A DNA stretch of 64,000 bases, taken from Sphingomonas sp. PAMC 26605. Its GTDB lineage: Bacteria > Pseudomonadota > Alphaproteobacteria > Sphingomonadales > Sphingomonadaceae. This document shows, piece after piece, positions 54,276 through 63,082 of the stretch. Under the pieces are notes generated by a model. It was not told where the DNA came from, did no database searches, and saw nothing but the letters and a program-made list of their open reading frames with translations. Position numbers and translations under genes: made by a program. The stretch lies in contig NZ_JH584241.1 in the NCBI RefSeq assembly GCF_000241485.1, positions 3,677,433 to 3,741,432 on the forward strand. The letters run 5' to 3'. Numbering within the stretch: the stretch's first letter is position 1; every line of letters begins with the position of its first letter.

Positions 54276-55247
54276 ATGACGTTCGACAGACAGTTCGCAA
54301 AATTCAAGATCGGCGGCGCGGCGCTAGCCGCGATGCTCGCGCTGGTGGGGCTGCCCGGCGTCGCGCAGGCCGCGAAGTCCGATGGCTGCCCGGGCGGCGG
54401 CTTCACCGTCAGCGGCTTTTCGAACGGCGCGGTGCTCGGCACCAGCGGCCTGAAAACGACGGCACAGGCGTCGCTGATCCAGCCGACGCTAACGGTCACC
54501 GGCAGATACAACACCTTCGACATCACCAGCGACAGCTTTGCGGTCCGCAATTATGCGTTCACCGGCGTCGCCAACCCCGAGGATCTGACGGGCGGCCACC
54601 GCACGACCGTCTTCCAGGAAAAGACCCCCGATCACCGCGGGCTCGTGCTCAACGGAGCGATGACGGTCGAGATTGACGGCGACAGCCTCGTCATCACGCG
54701 CACCGGCCCCGGCCTCAGCATGCAGATCCAGGCGAAGGATTGCGCGGCCGGCGGTGTGTTCCAGATGGAGGTCGAGCGCGGCGACGGCACCGCGACGCGG
54801 ATCACCCATGTCCTGGCGCCGGGCGCGTTCTTCTACGACAACCCCAATTTCCGCGCGCGCCAGGGCGACGTCGTGCCGTTCAAGGACACGACGATCGCCG
54901 TCACGCCGCGGATCAACATCGGCAACGACGTGTCGGCGAAGTTCATTGCGCGCGACAGCTCGCAGGTGGCGACGCGGGTCGACGATCCGACCTGCCCCAA
55001 CCCGATCCAGACGCGCACCGGTGCGATCAACATCGTCAAGCATTGCGGCCGGGTGTCGAAGTGGGACGTCTCGAGCGGTGGTCGCCTGGGCTTCGTAACG
55101 GGCGAGGACGCGACCGAAGTCGCGCCACCGCCGACCGTATGCACGCACAAATGCCAGGCACAGAACCAGGTGCAGGGCCAGTCGGTCATCCTCGGCGCGC
55201 CGTTCCCGGTGCCGACCGAATCGCGGCTGAAGCCCGACCTGTCCTGA
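54276..55247 (+). CDS. Secreted protein divergent from the ECF operon
   Basis: A 323-residue secreted protein with a Sec signal (AALAAMLALVGLPGVAQAAKS). The mature part is beta-rich, with a clear repeated style (TVEIDGDSLVITRTGPGLSMQIQAKD; ITHVLAPGAFFYDNP) and seven cysteines, including CPNP and CTHKC pairs that could form disulfides. I do not recognise a family. The ATG at 54276 directly precedes the signal. It may be a target of the divergent ECF sigma factor. Confidence 0.75.
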   Translation: MTFDRQFAKFKIGGAALAAMLALVGLPGVAQAAKSDGCPGGGFTVSGFSNGAVLGTSGLKTTAQASLIQPTLTVTGRYNTFDITSDSFAVRNYAFTGVANPEDLTGGHRTTVFQEKTPDHRGLVLNGAMTVEIDGDSLVITRTGPGLSMQIQAKDCAAGGVFQMEVERGDGTATRITHVLAPGAFFYDNPNFRARQGDVVPFKDTTIAVTPRINIGNDVSAKFIARDSSQVATRVDDPTCPNPIQTRTGAINIVKHCGRVSKWDVSSGGRLGFVTGEDATEVAPPPTVCTHKCQAQNQVQGQSVILGAPFPVPTESRLKPDLS

Positions 55248-55259
55248 TCTAGCCTTCAC

Positions 55260-55297
55260 GGGCGGGTGTCGAACGCCGGTTGCCTCGACGCCCGCCC
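55260..55297 (+). terminator. Hairpin terminator
   Basis: A 13-bp stem (GGGCGGGTGTCGA with TCGACGCCCGCCC, one G·T pair) around a 12-base loop, then CCTTTG, sits between the secreted protein gene and the lipoprotein gene. Confidence 0.6.
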
Positions 55298-55306
55298 CCT
55301 TTGTCG

Positions 55307-55591
55307 ATGAGACTGATGATGCGAGTTTTTCTTTATCCAACCGCGATGCTTGCGCTCGCGCTCGCCGCATGCGGCGCGCAGCCGCCGGCAAAGGCCAACA
55401 CCGACATCGTCGTCGTGCGAGGATCGCCTGCCGCGCTCGACGCCGCCGTCTTCGCGAAGCAGCCGAATGCGGCTGTCGCAGCGACACCGGCTATCGCACC
55501 CGGCACACCCCAGCCGCGGCAACTCACCGTGGCGGAGTCAGCGCGGATCCACACCAGCGAGATGTGGTCGGAACCTCTCCCCGCCAACTGA
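55307..55591 (+). CDS. Small lipoprotein
   Basis: A 94-residue protein with a lipoprotein signal: MLALALAAC, lipobox LAAC. The mature part is short, Ala/Pro-rich and probably unstructured (AVAATPAIAPGTPQPRQL). Starts at ATG 55307, 55316 or 55319 are possible. No family recognised. It follows the secreted protein gene after a terminator-like hairpin. Confidence 0.6.
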   Translation: MRLMMRVFLYPTAMLALALAACGAQPPAKANTDIVVVRGSPAALDAAVFAKQPNAAVAATPAIAPGTPQPRQLTVAESARIHTSEMWSEPLPAN

Positions 55592-56145
55592 GCACGAACC
55601 GAACAGGACGACAGCTCGAGCCGGTCGGATGTCGTCCAAGGATCGCGTACAGACGATAGCGACGTGCGGCCCGTCGCCACCGGTCGCAGGCTGCAGAGCC
55701 CCAATCGCAGACGCTCGCCGTCTATCGACGGATTCCCGGGAAGAGACGCCCAATCCGTTTCCAATACGGCGTGCCGATTTCCGACTGTGCGGACCGAACG
55801 GCAGATCGCCGTCTGCCTGCCCCCCCCCGCATAGCCGATACGACTAAGCGCTGCGGGCTAAGAGGCTCGCCCTTCCAGTTCAGCGGCGCGTGCCCATTTC
55901 GGAAACACGTCTGTGCTCCGTTCGCGTCTTGCCGAACCACGCGTCCCTGGTTGAGATCGCGCGTCGTTTTGCGGGGGTGGCGCTGCACCGCCCGACGCTC
56001 GACCGGAGGATGACCGTACCAATCCGGCAAAGCCGACGCCTTGCCGGTGCGCTTCAAGATGGACCCTTCCGCGCCCATTGGATTTGGCGACAAATTTCTT
56101 GATAAGGTCGATATAGGCCAGGATCGATCGTCCAACGCAGATAAT

Positions 56146-56156
56146 TTGTAGTACAA
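56146..56156. promoter_or_regulatory. FadR-family operator upstream of the TonB receptor
   Basis: TTGTAGTACAA, a perfect palindrome about G, 75 bases before the receptor ATG. The same 11 bases occur at 62183–62193 before the transporter operon. It fits the FadR-family consensus TNGTNNNACNA. The remainder of 55592–56231 shows a C9 tract at 55820–55828 but no supported gene. Confidence 0.8.
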
Positions 56157-56231
56157 GCCTTGCGCCATTCGTGGGCGACTGATACGCCATCCCTCAATCG
56201 GGCAAAGCTCGACATTCACGAGGGGAAGACC

Positions 56232-58523
56232 ATGAGCTTGTTCACGACGACCGCACTGGGACGCATCCTGGCATGCAGCTTGGCGGTCACCGCCAGCAGC
56301 GCGGCCTTCGCGCAGGCGGCACCGACCCAGCCTAACGATCCCGCCCCGACCACCACAGCGCTTGCCGAGCAAGGCACCCCGCCCGAAACCGCCGGCACCG
56401 ATATCATCGTCACCGCGCAGAAGCGCGCCGAGCGCGTCCAGGACGTGCCGCTCGCGGTGCAGGTGCTGACGGGCGACGCGCTCCAGGCGCAGGGCGTGCG
56501 GCAATTCTCCGATCTCACCAAGGCGGCGCCGTCGCTGATCATCCGCCCGGCCGAACAGCCCGTCAACGCCTCGGTCTCGATCCGCGGCATCGGCACCTTC
56601 GCCTTCTCGCCGAGCGTCGAGCCGAGCGTCGCGGTGCAGATCGACGATGTGCCGGTGCAGTTCCTCGCGCGCGCCTTTGCCGATCTGTCGGACATCGAGC
56701 GGATCGAAGTGCTGCGCGGCCCGCAGAGCACGCTCTACGGCCGCTCGGCCTCGGCCGGCCTGCTCAACATCGTCACGCAGGGCCCGAGCGCGCACCTCAC
56801 CGGCCGCGTCGGCGGGCTAGTCACCACCGACCGCGAATATAGCGGCAATGCCGCGCTGTCGGGGCCGCTGACCGACACGCTCGGCTTCCGCGCGAGCGTC
56901 AATTACGACAATTTCGCCGGCAACGTGCACAATCTGTTCAATGGCGACACGGTCAACGGCTTCCGCACGCTGTCGACGCGCGGCAAGCTGGTGTGGAACC
57001 CGACCCCGACGCTCAACATCACCGGGCAGATCGGCTATATCGATGGCCATACCACGATCGGCCGGCCGTTCGTCCATGTCTCGCCCAACGCCCGCCTGCG
57101 CGGCGTCGCGGCTTACACCCCGGCGGTGTTCGCGCCGGGGGTGACGTTCGACAACGACAACACCAATGTCGTCAACAACGTCGACTCGGGCACCGATTAC
57201 ACCGATTTCTCGCAGTCGATCCGCGCCGCGCTCGACCTGGGCTTCGCCTCGCTCGTCTCGATCACCGCCTGGGATCACTTCAAGCAGTTCGACATTCTCG
57301 ACCAGGATGAATCGGCGATCGCGGCGCTCGACAATCGCCAGTTCGGCACGTTCAACACGCATGCCTTCTCGCAGGAGCTGCGGCTGGTTTCGTCGGGCAA
57401 GACGCGGCTGCGCTACACGCTCGGCCTGTTCTATTCGAACCTCAATTTGACGCGCGATTTCACGCGCGGGCCGTTCTTCTCGATCGCGCGCTGGTATGCG
57501 ACCAACGGCAACAAGCAATATGCCGCCTTCGGTCAGGCCGAATATGAGATCATCGACGGCACCTCGCTGATCGGCGGGATCCGCGCAGGGCACGGCAAGA
57601 TCGACTACACCTTCCTCGATTACGCGGCGAACAACGCGAAGTTCGCGGGCAACAATTCGGAGGATTACCAGACCTACAAGGCGGGCATTCAGCAGCACGT
57701 CGCCAAGGACGTGATGGCATTCGCAACCTTCGCGACCGGGCACAAGGGCCAGGCCTATGACATCGGCACCGGCTTCAACCTGTTGCGGCAACAGACCGGG
57801 CCGGTCCGCCCGGAAACGTCGAAGGACTGGCAGCTCGGCGTCAAATCGCAATTCCTCGATCGCAAGGTGACGCTGAACGTCACGCTGTTCACCACCACCT
57901 TCGACAATTTCCAGGCGCAGGGGATCGAAACGCTGCCCGACGGCACGATCAACTTCCGCCTCGCCAATGTCGGCAAGCTGCGGACGCGCGGTGTCGAGCT
58001 CGAGGGCGGCGTGCGTTTCAACCGCAGCTTCAACCTGGGCGGCGGCGTGACCTATGACGATGCGCGGATCCTCTCCTTCCCGCTCGCGCAATGCTATCCG
58101 CTGCAGACCGCTGCGCAGGGCTGCACGGGCACGCCGGCACGCCAGAACCTCGCTGGCTTCCGCCCGGCGCAGGCGCCCGAATGGAAGCTGTCGGTGACCG
58201 CCGATTATACCCCGCGGCTGACCGACACGCTCGATGGCGTAGCGCAGGCGGCGTACAACTATCAGAGCAGCTTCAATTTCGGGATCAACGGCGACCCTGA
58301 GACGCTGCAAAAAGCCTACGGGATTCTCAATCTGTCGCTCGGCGTGCGGAGCGCGGACCGTAAATGGGAGCTGATCGGCTTCGTCAACAACGTGTTCGAC
58401 AAGCAATATTTCTTCAACGCCAACAATTCGGCAGGGAACCAGGGCAATGCGTTTGCGACGCAGAGCAATCTGCCGCGCGACTTCCGGCGCTATGCCGGGG
58501 TGCGGGCGAGCCACACCTTCTGA
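56232..58523 (+). CDS. TonB-dependent outer-membrane receptor
   Basis: A 763-residue receptor: Sec signal (…ASSAAFAQAA), TonB-box-like DIIVTAQKRAERVQDVPLAVQVL, plug domain (VSIRGIGTFAFSPSVEPSVAVQ; IEVLRGPQSTLYGRSASAG) and a barrel ending GVRASHTF. AGGGGAAG precedes the ATG. The upstream palindrome it shares with the transporter/GH105/KduI operon suggests it imports uronate-containing oligosaccharides. A bidirectional terminator follows. Confidence 0.93.
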   Translation: MSLFTTTALGRILACSLAVTASSAAFAQAAPTQPNDPAPTTTALAEQGTPPETAGTDIIVTAQKRAERVQDVPLAVQVLTGDALQAQGVRQFSDLTKAAPSLIIRPAEQPVNASVSIRGIGTFAFSPSVEPSVAVQIDDVPVQFLARAFADLSDIERIEVLRGPQSTLYGRSASAGLLNIVTQGPSAHLTGRVGGLVTTDREYSGNAALSGPLTDTLGFRASVNYDNFAGNVHNLFNGDTVNGFRTLSTRGKLVWNPTPTLNITGQIGYIDGHTTIGRPFVHVSPNARLRGVAAYTPAVFAPGVTFDNDNTNVVNNVDSGTDYTDFSQSIRAALDLGFASLVSITAWDHFKQFDILDQDESAIAALDNRQFGTFNTHAFSQELRLVSSGKTRLRYTLGLFYSNLNLTRDFTRGPFFSIARWYATNGNKQYAAFGQAEYEIIDGTSLIGGIRAGHGKIDYTFLDYAANNAKFAGNNSEDYQTYKAGIQQHVAKDVMAFATFATGHKGQAYDIGTGFNLLRQQTGPVRPETSKDWQLGVKSQFLDRKVTLNVTLFTTTFDNFQAQGIETLPDGTINFRLANVGKLRTRGVELEGGVRFNRSFNLGGGVTYDDARILSFPLAQCYPLQTAAQGCTGTPARQNLAGFRPAQAPEWKLSVTADYTPRLTDTLDGVAQAAYNYQSSFNFGINGDPETLQKAYGILNLSLGVRSADRKWELIGFVNNVFDKQYFFNANNSAGNQGNAFATQSNLPRDFRRYAGVRASHTF

Positions 58524-58539
58524 GGCTCGGCGAAGAACG

Positions 58540-58573
58540 AAAGGCCGGGCGCTCCACCAAGCGCCTGGCCTTT
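58540..58573. terminator. Bidirectional intrinsic terminator
   Basis: A 13-bp stem (AAAGGCCGGGCGC with GCGCCTGGCCTTT, one G·T pair) with an 8-base loop and flanking A and T runs lies just after the receptor stop. It can serve both the receptor and the facing KduI operon. Confidence 0.85.
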
Positions 58574-58595
58574 TGCTGTGAGGGGCGCCCCACTC

Positions 58596-58689
58596 GTCAC
58601 CCCGGCCCTGTGCCGGGGTCCACCGGGACGCGCGTCCTGCCGCTGAAGCGTTCGTGGAACGGTGGGCCCCGGCACAAGGCCGGGGTGAC
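58596..58689. repeat. Large palindromic (REP-like) repeat
   Basis: Arms of 30 bases at 58596–58625 and 58660–58689 are inverted copies with 28 of 30 matches, separated by 34 bases. Each arm also folds on itself (CCCCGGC with GCCGGGG). It sits between convergent transcripts, a typical place for intergenic palindromic elements in sphingomonads. Confidence 0.85.
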
Positions 58690-58730
58690 GGTGGGGGGAT
58701 GAGACCTCGGTCAGCCCAACGCCAGACCGC

Positions 58731-59564
58731 TCACCTCAGCTGGCAGATATCCAGCACGTTCATGTCGTTATAATCGAGATTCTCGCCCGCCATCGCCCAG
58801 ATGAACCCATAGGCGCGCGTCCCCGCCCCCATGTGCACCGACCAGGGTGGCGAGATCACCGCTTCCTCGTTCGCCAGCACGATGTGCCGCAGCGCATCCT
58901 CCTGCCCCATATAGTGGAACACGCGGTCGTCGGGGCCGAGGTCGAAATACAGATAGATTTCCGAGCGCCGTTCATGGATGTGCGGCGGCATCGTGTTCCA
59001 CACGCTGCCCGGCTTGAGCAGCGTCATGCCGAGGCACAGCGATGCGCTCCCGCAAGTATGCGGCAGCAGCAGCTGATAGATCGTCCGGTCGTTCGATTCC
59101 GCGAGGCTGCCGCGCTCGAGCGGGGTGACGTCGGCCATCGCCAACTTGCGCAACGGGAAGGCGCGGTGCGCGGGGACGCTCAGCAGATAATAGCGCGCTT
59201 CCGCACCCGCGAAGGTCACATCGGCCGACCCCATCGGGACGTACAGCGCCTCGCACCGCTCGAGCGCGAACGCCTGTCCGTCGACGGTCACAACGCCCGG
59301 CCCGCCGATATTGATGATCCCAAGCTCACGCCGCTCGAGCAGCGGATGGCCCGCCGCGCTTACAGGCTCGGTCTGGTGAGGCAGAACGAGCGTACCGCCC
59401 GCGGGCACCGCGCCGCCGATGATGAAGCGTTCGCCGTGCGAATAGGTCAGCACGATCTCGCCGCTGCGGAACAGCCCGCCGACACGATAGCGGTCGCGCA
59501 AATCCTCGTTCGATGCGCACGCCATCATGTCGGGGTGCGTCGCGTAATAGGTCTTTTCGAACAC
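58731..59564 (-). CDS. kduI: 5-dehydro-4-deoxy-D-glucuronate isomerase
   Basis: Isomerises 5-keto-4-deoxyuronate, the open form of the unsaturated uronic acid released by GH105/GH88 enzymes, toward 2-keto-3-deoxygluconate metabolism. The 277-residue cupin protein has [22 protein letters not shown], the zinc site [19 protein letters not shown], and the C-terminal [26 protein letters not shown]. The start is GTG 59564 with GGAG 8 bases upstream. KduD and the KDG kinase/aldolase are not in the window. Confidence 0.95.
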   Translation of the reverse strand: MFEKTYYATHPDMMACASNEDLRDRYRVGGLFRSGEIVLTYSHGERFIIGGAVPAGGTLVLPHQTEPVSAAGHPLLERRELGIINIGGPGVVTVDGQAFALERCEALYVPMGSADVTFAGAEARYYLLSVPAHRAFPLRKLAMADVTPLERGSLAESNDRTIYQLLLPHTCGSASLCLGMTLLKPGSVWNTMPPHIHERRSEIYLYFDLGPDDRVFHYMGQEDALRHIVLANEEAVISPPWSVHMGAGTRAYGFIWAMAGENLDYNDMNVLDICQLR

Positions 59565-59583
59565 AGGAATACTCCGGGGAAGG

Positions 59584-60756
59584 TCAGCGCTTGGACGGCG
59601 CGCGGTCGAGCTCGGCGACGGCGGTCGCCGCGAGCAGGAAAGCGCCGACGCCGTAGAATTGCGTGTCGCTGGCGGCGACGCGTTCGGGCTGGTCGCTGAC
59701 CTGCTGGACCCAGCCGAGGCGACCATCGGGCTGCAGGCTGCGCACCAGCGCGTCCCAGCCCTTGCGCACCACCGGCGTATAGGCCGTGCGGTCGAGCAAG
59801 CCCGCCTTGACACCCCATGCCATGCCATAGGTATAGAAGCCGGTGCCGCTCGATTCCGGCGGCGAGTCCTCGGGGGCGAGCAGCGACGGCGCCCAATAGC
59901 CGTCGGGCTTTTGCAGGCCTTTGAGCGTCCCCGCCATTTCGACGAACAGCTTTTCCATCCGCCCGCGATCGGGATCGCCCTTGGGCAGCAGCGGGATGAT
60001 CCGCGCCATCGCCGCGAACACCCAGCCATTGCCGCGGCTCCAGAACTGCTTGCGTTGCGCCGCATCGCGGCGTTCGAAGAAGCGGCTGTCGCGGTAGAAG
60101 AGGTGCGCGGCGGGATCGAACAGGAAGTCGGTCGTCGCCCAGAATTCGCGCAAGGCATAGTCGCGGTAGCGGCGGTCGCCGGTCTGGCGCGACAGCTCGA
60201 TCATCGCGGGCGGCGCCATGAACAGCGCATCGCACCAGCAATAGCGCGTCAGGCATTCGGTGCCGTCATAGCCCGACGGCGGCTGATAGAAGGCAAGCCC
60301 GACGCGCGGCGGGTTGGCGACGATATAGTCGAAGCGCGCGCGCGTCGGCGCGATCGCTGCGGCTCCTGCGCCATGTTTCGCCGCCCACAGATAGGATTGG
60401 GTGATGACCAGATCGTCGGCATGATACGGCCGCTTCGCCGGGGTCCAGTCGTTGGCACGCCCCATCGCGACGACCGCCTGGCCGATCCCGGGCGGCGCCC
60501 CGGCATCGGCGAGCGCGGTCATCCCGACCCAGAACACCGCTTGCTCCCACGCGCGCGGATTGCGCGTCTCGGTGGTGATCCGCGAGACATGGCCGGTGTC
60601 GGTCATATGCGCGAGCTGCCACCGGGCAAGCTTGGTGGCGAGCGCGATGGCGTCGCGCGCCTGGGGTGCGGCAGCCTCCTGCGGCGCAGGCGCGGCGAGC
60701 AGCGGTGCCGACAGCAGCGCGGTGCTGGCGAGCAGGACGAGCGAGCGAGCGATCAT
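59584..60756 (-). CDS. Secreted GH105 unsaturated glucuronyl/galacturonyl hydrolase
   Basis: A 390-residue (alpha/alpha)6-barrel hydrolase with a Sec signal (…[12 protein letters not shown]). GH105/GH88 landmarks: [46 protein letters not shown] (Asp in CDALF), [17 protein letters not shown] and [19 protein letters not shown]. It would release a 4,5-unsaturated uronic acid from lyase products of pectin or a similar polymer. It overlaps the MFS gene stop by four bases and precedes kduI, giving a transport–hydrolysis–isomerisation order. Confidence 0.93.
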   Translation of the reverse strand: MIARSLVLLASTALLSAPLLAAPAPQEAAAPQARDAIALATKLARWQLAHMTDTGHVSRITTETRNPRAWEQAVFWVGMTALADAGAPPGIGQAVVAMGRANDWTPAKRPYHADDLVITQSYLWAAKHGAGAAAIAPTRARFDYIVANPPRVGLAFYQPPSGYDGTECLTRYCWCDALFMAPPAMIELSRQTGDRRYRDYALREFWATTDFLFDPAAHLFYRDSRFFERRDAAQRKQFWSRGNGWVFAAMARIIPLLPKGDPDRGRMEKLFVEMAGTLKGLQKPDGYWAPSLLAPEDSPPESSGTGFYTYGMAWGVKAGLLDRTAYTPVVRKGWDALVRSLQPDGRLGWVQQVSDQPERVAASDTQFYGVGAFLLAATAVAELDRAPSKR

Positions 60757-62069
60757 GACGAACCTTCCGGAAGCGGCGTGCCGGCCGGATCGATAGTGAC
60801 CCTTGCCAGCTTGGGACTGAACAGCTGGAGCGCGATCAGCGCGACGAAATAGGCGCCGCCCGCGACTGCGAAGATCGGCGCATAGCTGCCCGACAGATCG
60901 AGCACATAGCCGACGAACTTGGCGATTAGCATCCCGCCGATCGCGCCCGCCGTCCCGCCGATCCCGACGACCGAGCCGACCGCCGAGCGCGGGAACAGAT
61001 CGGAGGGCAAGGTCAGCAGATTGGCGGAGAAGGCCTGATGCCCCGCCGTCGCCAGCCCGATCAGCAGCACCGCGGTCCACAGCGAATCGATATATTGCAC
61101 CGTCACGATCGGCAGGATGGCGAAGGCGCAGACCAGCATCGTCAGCTTCCGCGCGGCGTTGACGCTGACCCCGGCGCGGATCATTCGCGACGAGGCCCAG
61201 CCGCCCGCGATGCTCCCCAGATCGGACATCACGTAGATCACGATCAGCGGCGGCCCGAAGCTCTTGAGATCGAGCCCGTAGCGCTTGCCGAGAAAGTCGG
61301 GCAGCCAGAACAGGAACATCCACCAGATCGGATCGGTCAGGAATTTGGGCACTGCATAGGCCCAGGTCGCGCGGATCCCGAACAGCCGCCGCCACGGCAG
61401 CGGCGCGCTCGGCTGCACCGGATCGCTCTGGATCAGCGCGAGTTCGGCCGGGGAGACGCGCGGATGCTCGGTCGGACGGCGATAGATGGCGAGCCATGCG
61501 ACGAGCCAGATCACGCTGAACGCGCCGGTCGCGATGAACGCCGCGCGCCAGCCATACGCGAGCGCGATCGCAGGGACGAGCAGCGGCGTCACGATCGCGC
61601 CGACATTCGCACCGGCATTGAAGATGCCGACCGCGAAGGCGCGCTCACGCTGCGGAAACCATTCGGCGACCGCCTTGAGCCCCGCCGGGAAATTGCCAGA
61701 CTCCCCGAGCCCGAGCGCGAACCGTGCAATGGCGAATTGCGTGACGCCGCCGACGAAGCCGTGCGCGACATGCGCGATCGTCCAGAAGGTGAAGGCGATC
61801 GCATAGCCGACGCGTGCGCCGGCCACGTCGATCATCCGCCCAACCGCCAAGAAACCGATCGCATAGGCCGCCTGGAACCAGAAGACGATGTCGGCATATT
61901 GGCTCTCGCGCCAGCCGAGATCGGCCTGCAGCAAGGGCTTGAGCACGCCGATCATCTGGCGGTCGACATAATTGATCGCGGTGGCGGCAAACAGCAGCCC
62001 GCAGATCACCCAGCGATACGATCCGGCGCGGCGCGCGGCATCGGTGATCGTCGCGTCGGCGGTGGTCAC
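60753..62069 (-). CDS. MFS hexuronate transporter (ExuT type)
   Basis: A 438-residue twelve-helix transporter of the anion:cation symporter branch. The signature INYVDRQMIGVLKPLLQADLGW and LGLGESGNFPAGLKAVAEWFPQRERA are typical of hexuronate transporters. It would bring unsaturated or saturated uronates into the cytoplasm. The start is unclear: GTG 62069 gives a natural N-terminus; TTG 62093 is also in frame. It heads the operon with GH105 and kduI, downstream of the TTGTAGTACAA site. Confidence 0.9.
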   Translation of the reverse strand: MTTADATITDAARRAGSYRWVICGLLFAATAINYVDRQMIGVLKPLLQADLGWRESQYADIVFWFQAAYAIGFLAVGRMIDVAGARVGYAIAFTFWTIAHVAHGFVGGVTQFAIARFALGLGESGNFPAGLKAVAEWFPQRERAFAVGIFNAGANVGAIVTPLLVPAIALAYGWRAAFIATGAFSVIWLVAWLAIYRRPTEHPRVSPAELALIQSDPVQPSAPLPWRRLFGIRATWAYAVPKFLTDPIWWMFLFWLPDFLGKRYGLDLKSFGPPLIVIYVMSDLGSIAGGWASSRMIRAGVSVNAARKLTMLVCAFAILPIVTVQYIDSLWTAVLLIGLATAGHQAFSANLLTLPSDLFPRSAVGSVVGIGGTAGAIGGMLIAKFVGYVLDLSGSYAPIFAVAGGAYFVALIALQLFSPKLARVTIDPAGTPLPEGSS

Positions 62070-62182
62070 GGCTGAAAGCGCTTCATGGCGCAAGATGGTC
62101 GATGGCCCGATCGGTATAGTCTACGCATTCCGGCCACTCACCTTCCCGACTGCCCCGTGATCTGACGCCGGGATCGCGTCAC

Positions 62183-62193
62183 TTGTAGTACAA
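62183..62193. promoter_or_regulatory. FadR-family operator upstream of the transporter operon
   Basis: TTGTAGTACAA, identical to the site at 56146–56156, lies 114 bases before the GTG of the transporter gene (90 before the TTG) and just downstream of the regulator gene's stop. Confidence 0.82.
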
Positions 62194-62207
62194 CTAAAAA
62201 GCAGTCG

Positions 62208-62954
62208 TCAATCGTCCGTGCCGCTATCCTCCACCTTCGGTCGCAGGCTGGTCGTCTCGCTCAATTGCGAGTGGCGGCTGAGGCTTTCCTGCATGTGATG
62301 CCGCGCTGCTTCGCGTGCGCGCGTCGAGTCCATCCGCACGATCGCATCGAGGATCGCCTCATGCTCGCCCTGCACCTTGGCGGCATAGGCACGGTGTGCT
62401 TCCTCCGACTGATCGCGCAGATAGAGGTTGCGCGGCGGCACGAGGCGCAGGCCGAGAAATTCGATCAGACGCTCGTAATAATGGTTCTGCGTCGCGCGCG
62501 CGATCGCGAGGTGGAAACCGCTGTCGGCGCGGGCGGCGGCCTCGGGATCGTCGATCACCGCCTCCATCTGCGCAAGCGCATCACGGATCGCGCCGATGTC
62601 GGCGGTGGTGCGCCGCGCCGCGGCGAGTGCCGCCATCTCGGTCTCGAGCGCGAGCCGCATCTCGAGCAATTTGATGACGTCGGTGAGCTCGCTCATCTCG
62701 TCGCGCGTCACCTGGAAGGCGCGGTATTGCGCGGTTTCGGCGACGAACACGCCCGACCCCTGGCGCGAGGTCGTCAGGCCCTGCGCCGACAGCCGCGCGA
62801 CGGCTTCGCGCACCACGGTGCGGCTGACATTCTCCGCCGCCGAGATCTCGAGCTGCGTCGGGAAACGTGACCCCGGTGGCATCGCGCCGCTGCGGATGCG
62901 TTCCTCGAGCTTGGCGAACAGCCCATCGGTCAGCGAGGCTGAATTTCGTGCCAC
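62208..62954 (-). CDS. FadR-subfamily GntR regulator
   Basis: A 248-residue regulator: N-terminal winged helix (GLFAKLEERIRSGAMPPGSRFPTQLEISAAENVSRTVVREAVARLSAQGL) and a C-terminal FCD domain with FHLAIARATQN, GEHEAILDAI and ARHHMQES, the metal-binding pattern of uronate-responsive members (UxuR/ExuR type). GTG 62954 was chosen because GGAG lies 6 bases upstream. It probably represses the receptor and the transporter operon through their TTGTAGTACAA sites until a uronate binds. Confidence 0.92.
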   Translation of the reverse strand: MARNSASLTDGLFAKLEERIRSGAMPPGSRFPTQLEISAAENVSRTVVREAVARLSAQGLTTSRQGSGVFVAETAQYRAFQVTRDEMSELTDVIKLLEMRLALETEMAALAAARRTTADIGAIRDALAQMEAVIDDPEAAARADSGFHLAIARATQNHYYERLIEFLGLRLVPPRNLYLRDQSEEAHRAYAAKVQGEHEAILDAIVRMDSTRAREAARHHMQESLSRHSQLSETTSLRPKVEDSGTDD

Positions 62955-63000
62955 CGGCGTCTCCTTCGCAACGGCACCGATAAAGCGCGGCGCTCGCTGC

Positions 63001-63011
63001 TTGTCATACGA
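63001..63011. promoter_or_regulatory. FadR-type half-matching site before regulator and GH2 gene
   Basis: TTGTCATACGA fits TNGTNNNACNA and lies between the divergent regulator (62954) and GH2 gene (63083). A weaker relative, TTGTAGCATAA, is at 63021–63031. Either could mediate autoregulation. Confidence 0.5.
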
Positions 63012-63082
63012 ATTTTGCAGTTGTAGCATAACTGCTAACATCGAAGAGCGCTGAGCGCTACGGTCAACGGAGAGGCGTCATC

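Noticed and set aside
58596..58689. Possible CRISPR repeat pair
   Set aside because: The arms are inverted rather than direct, and only one pair exists.
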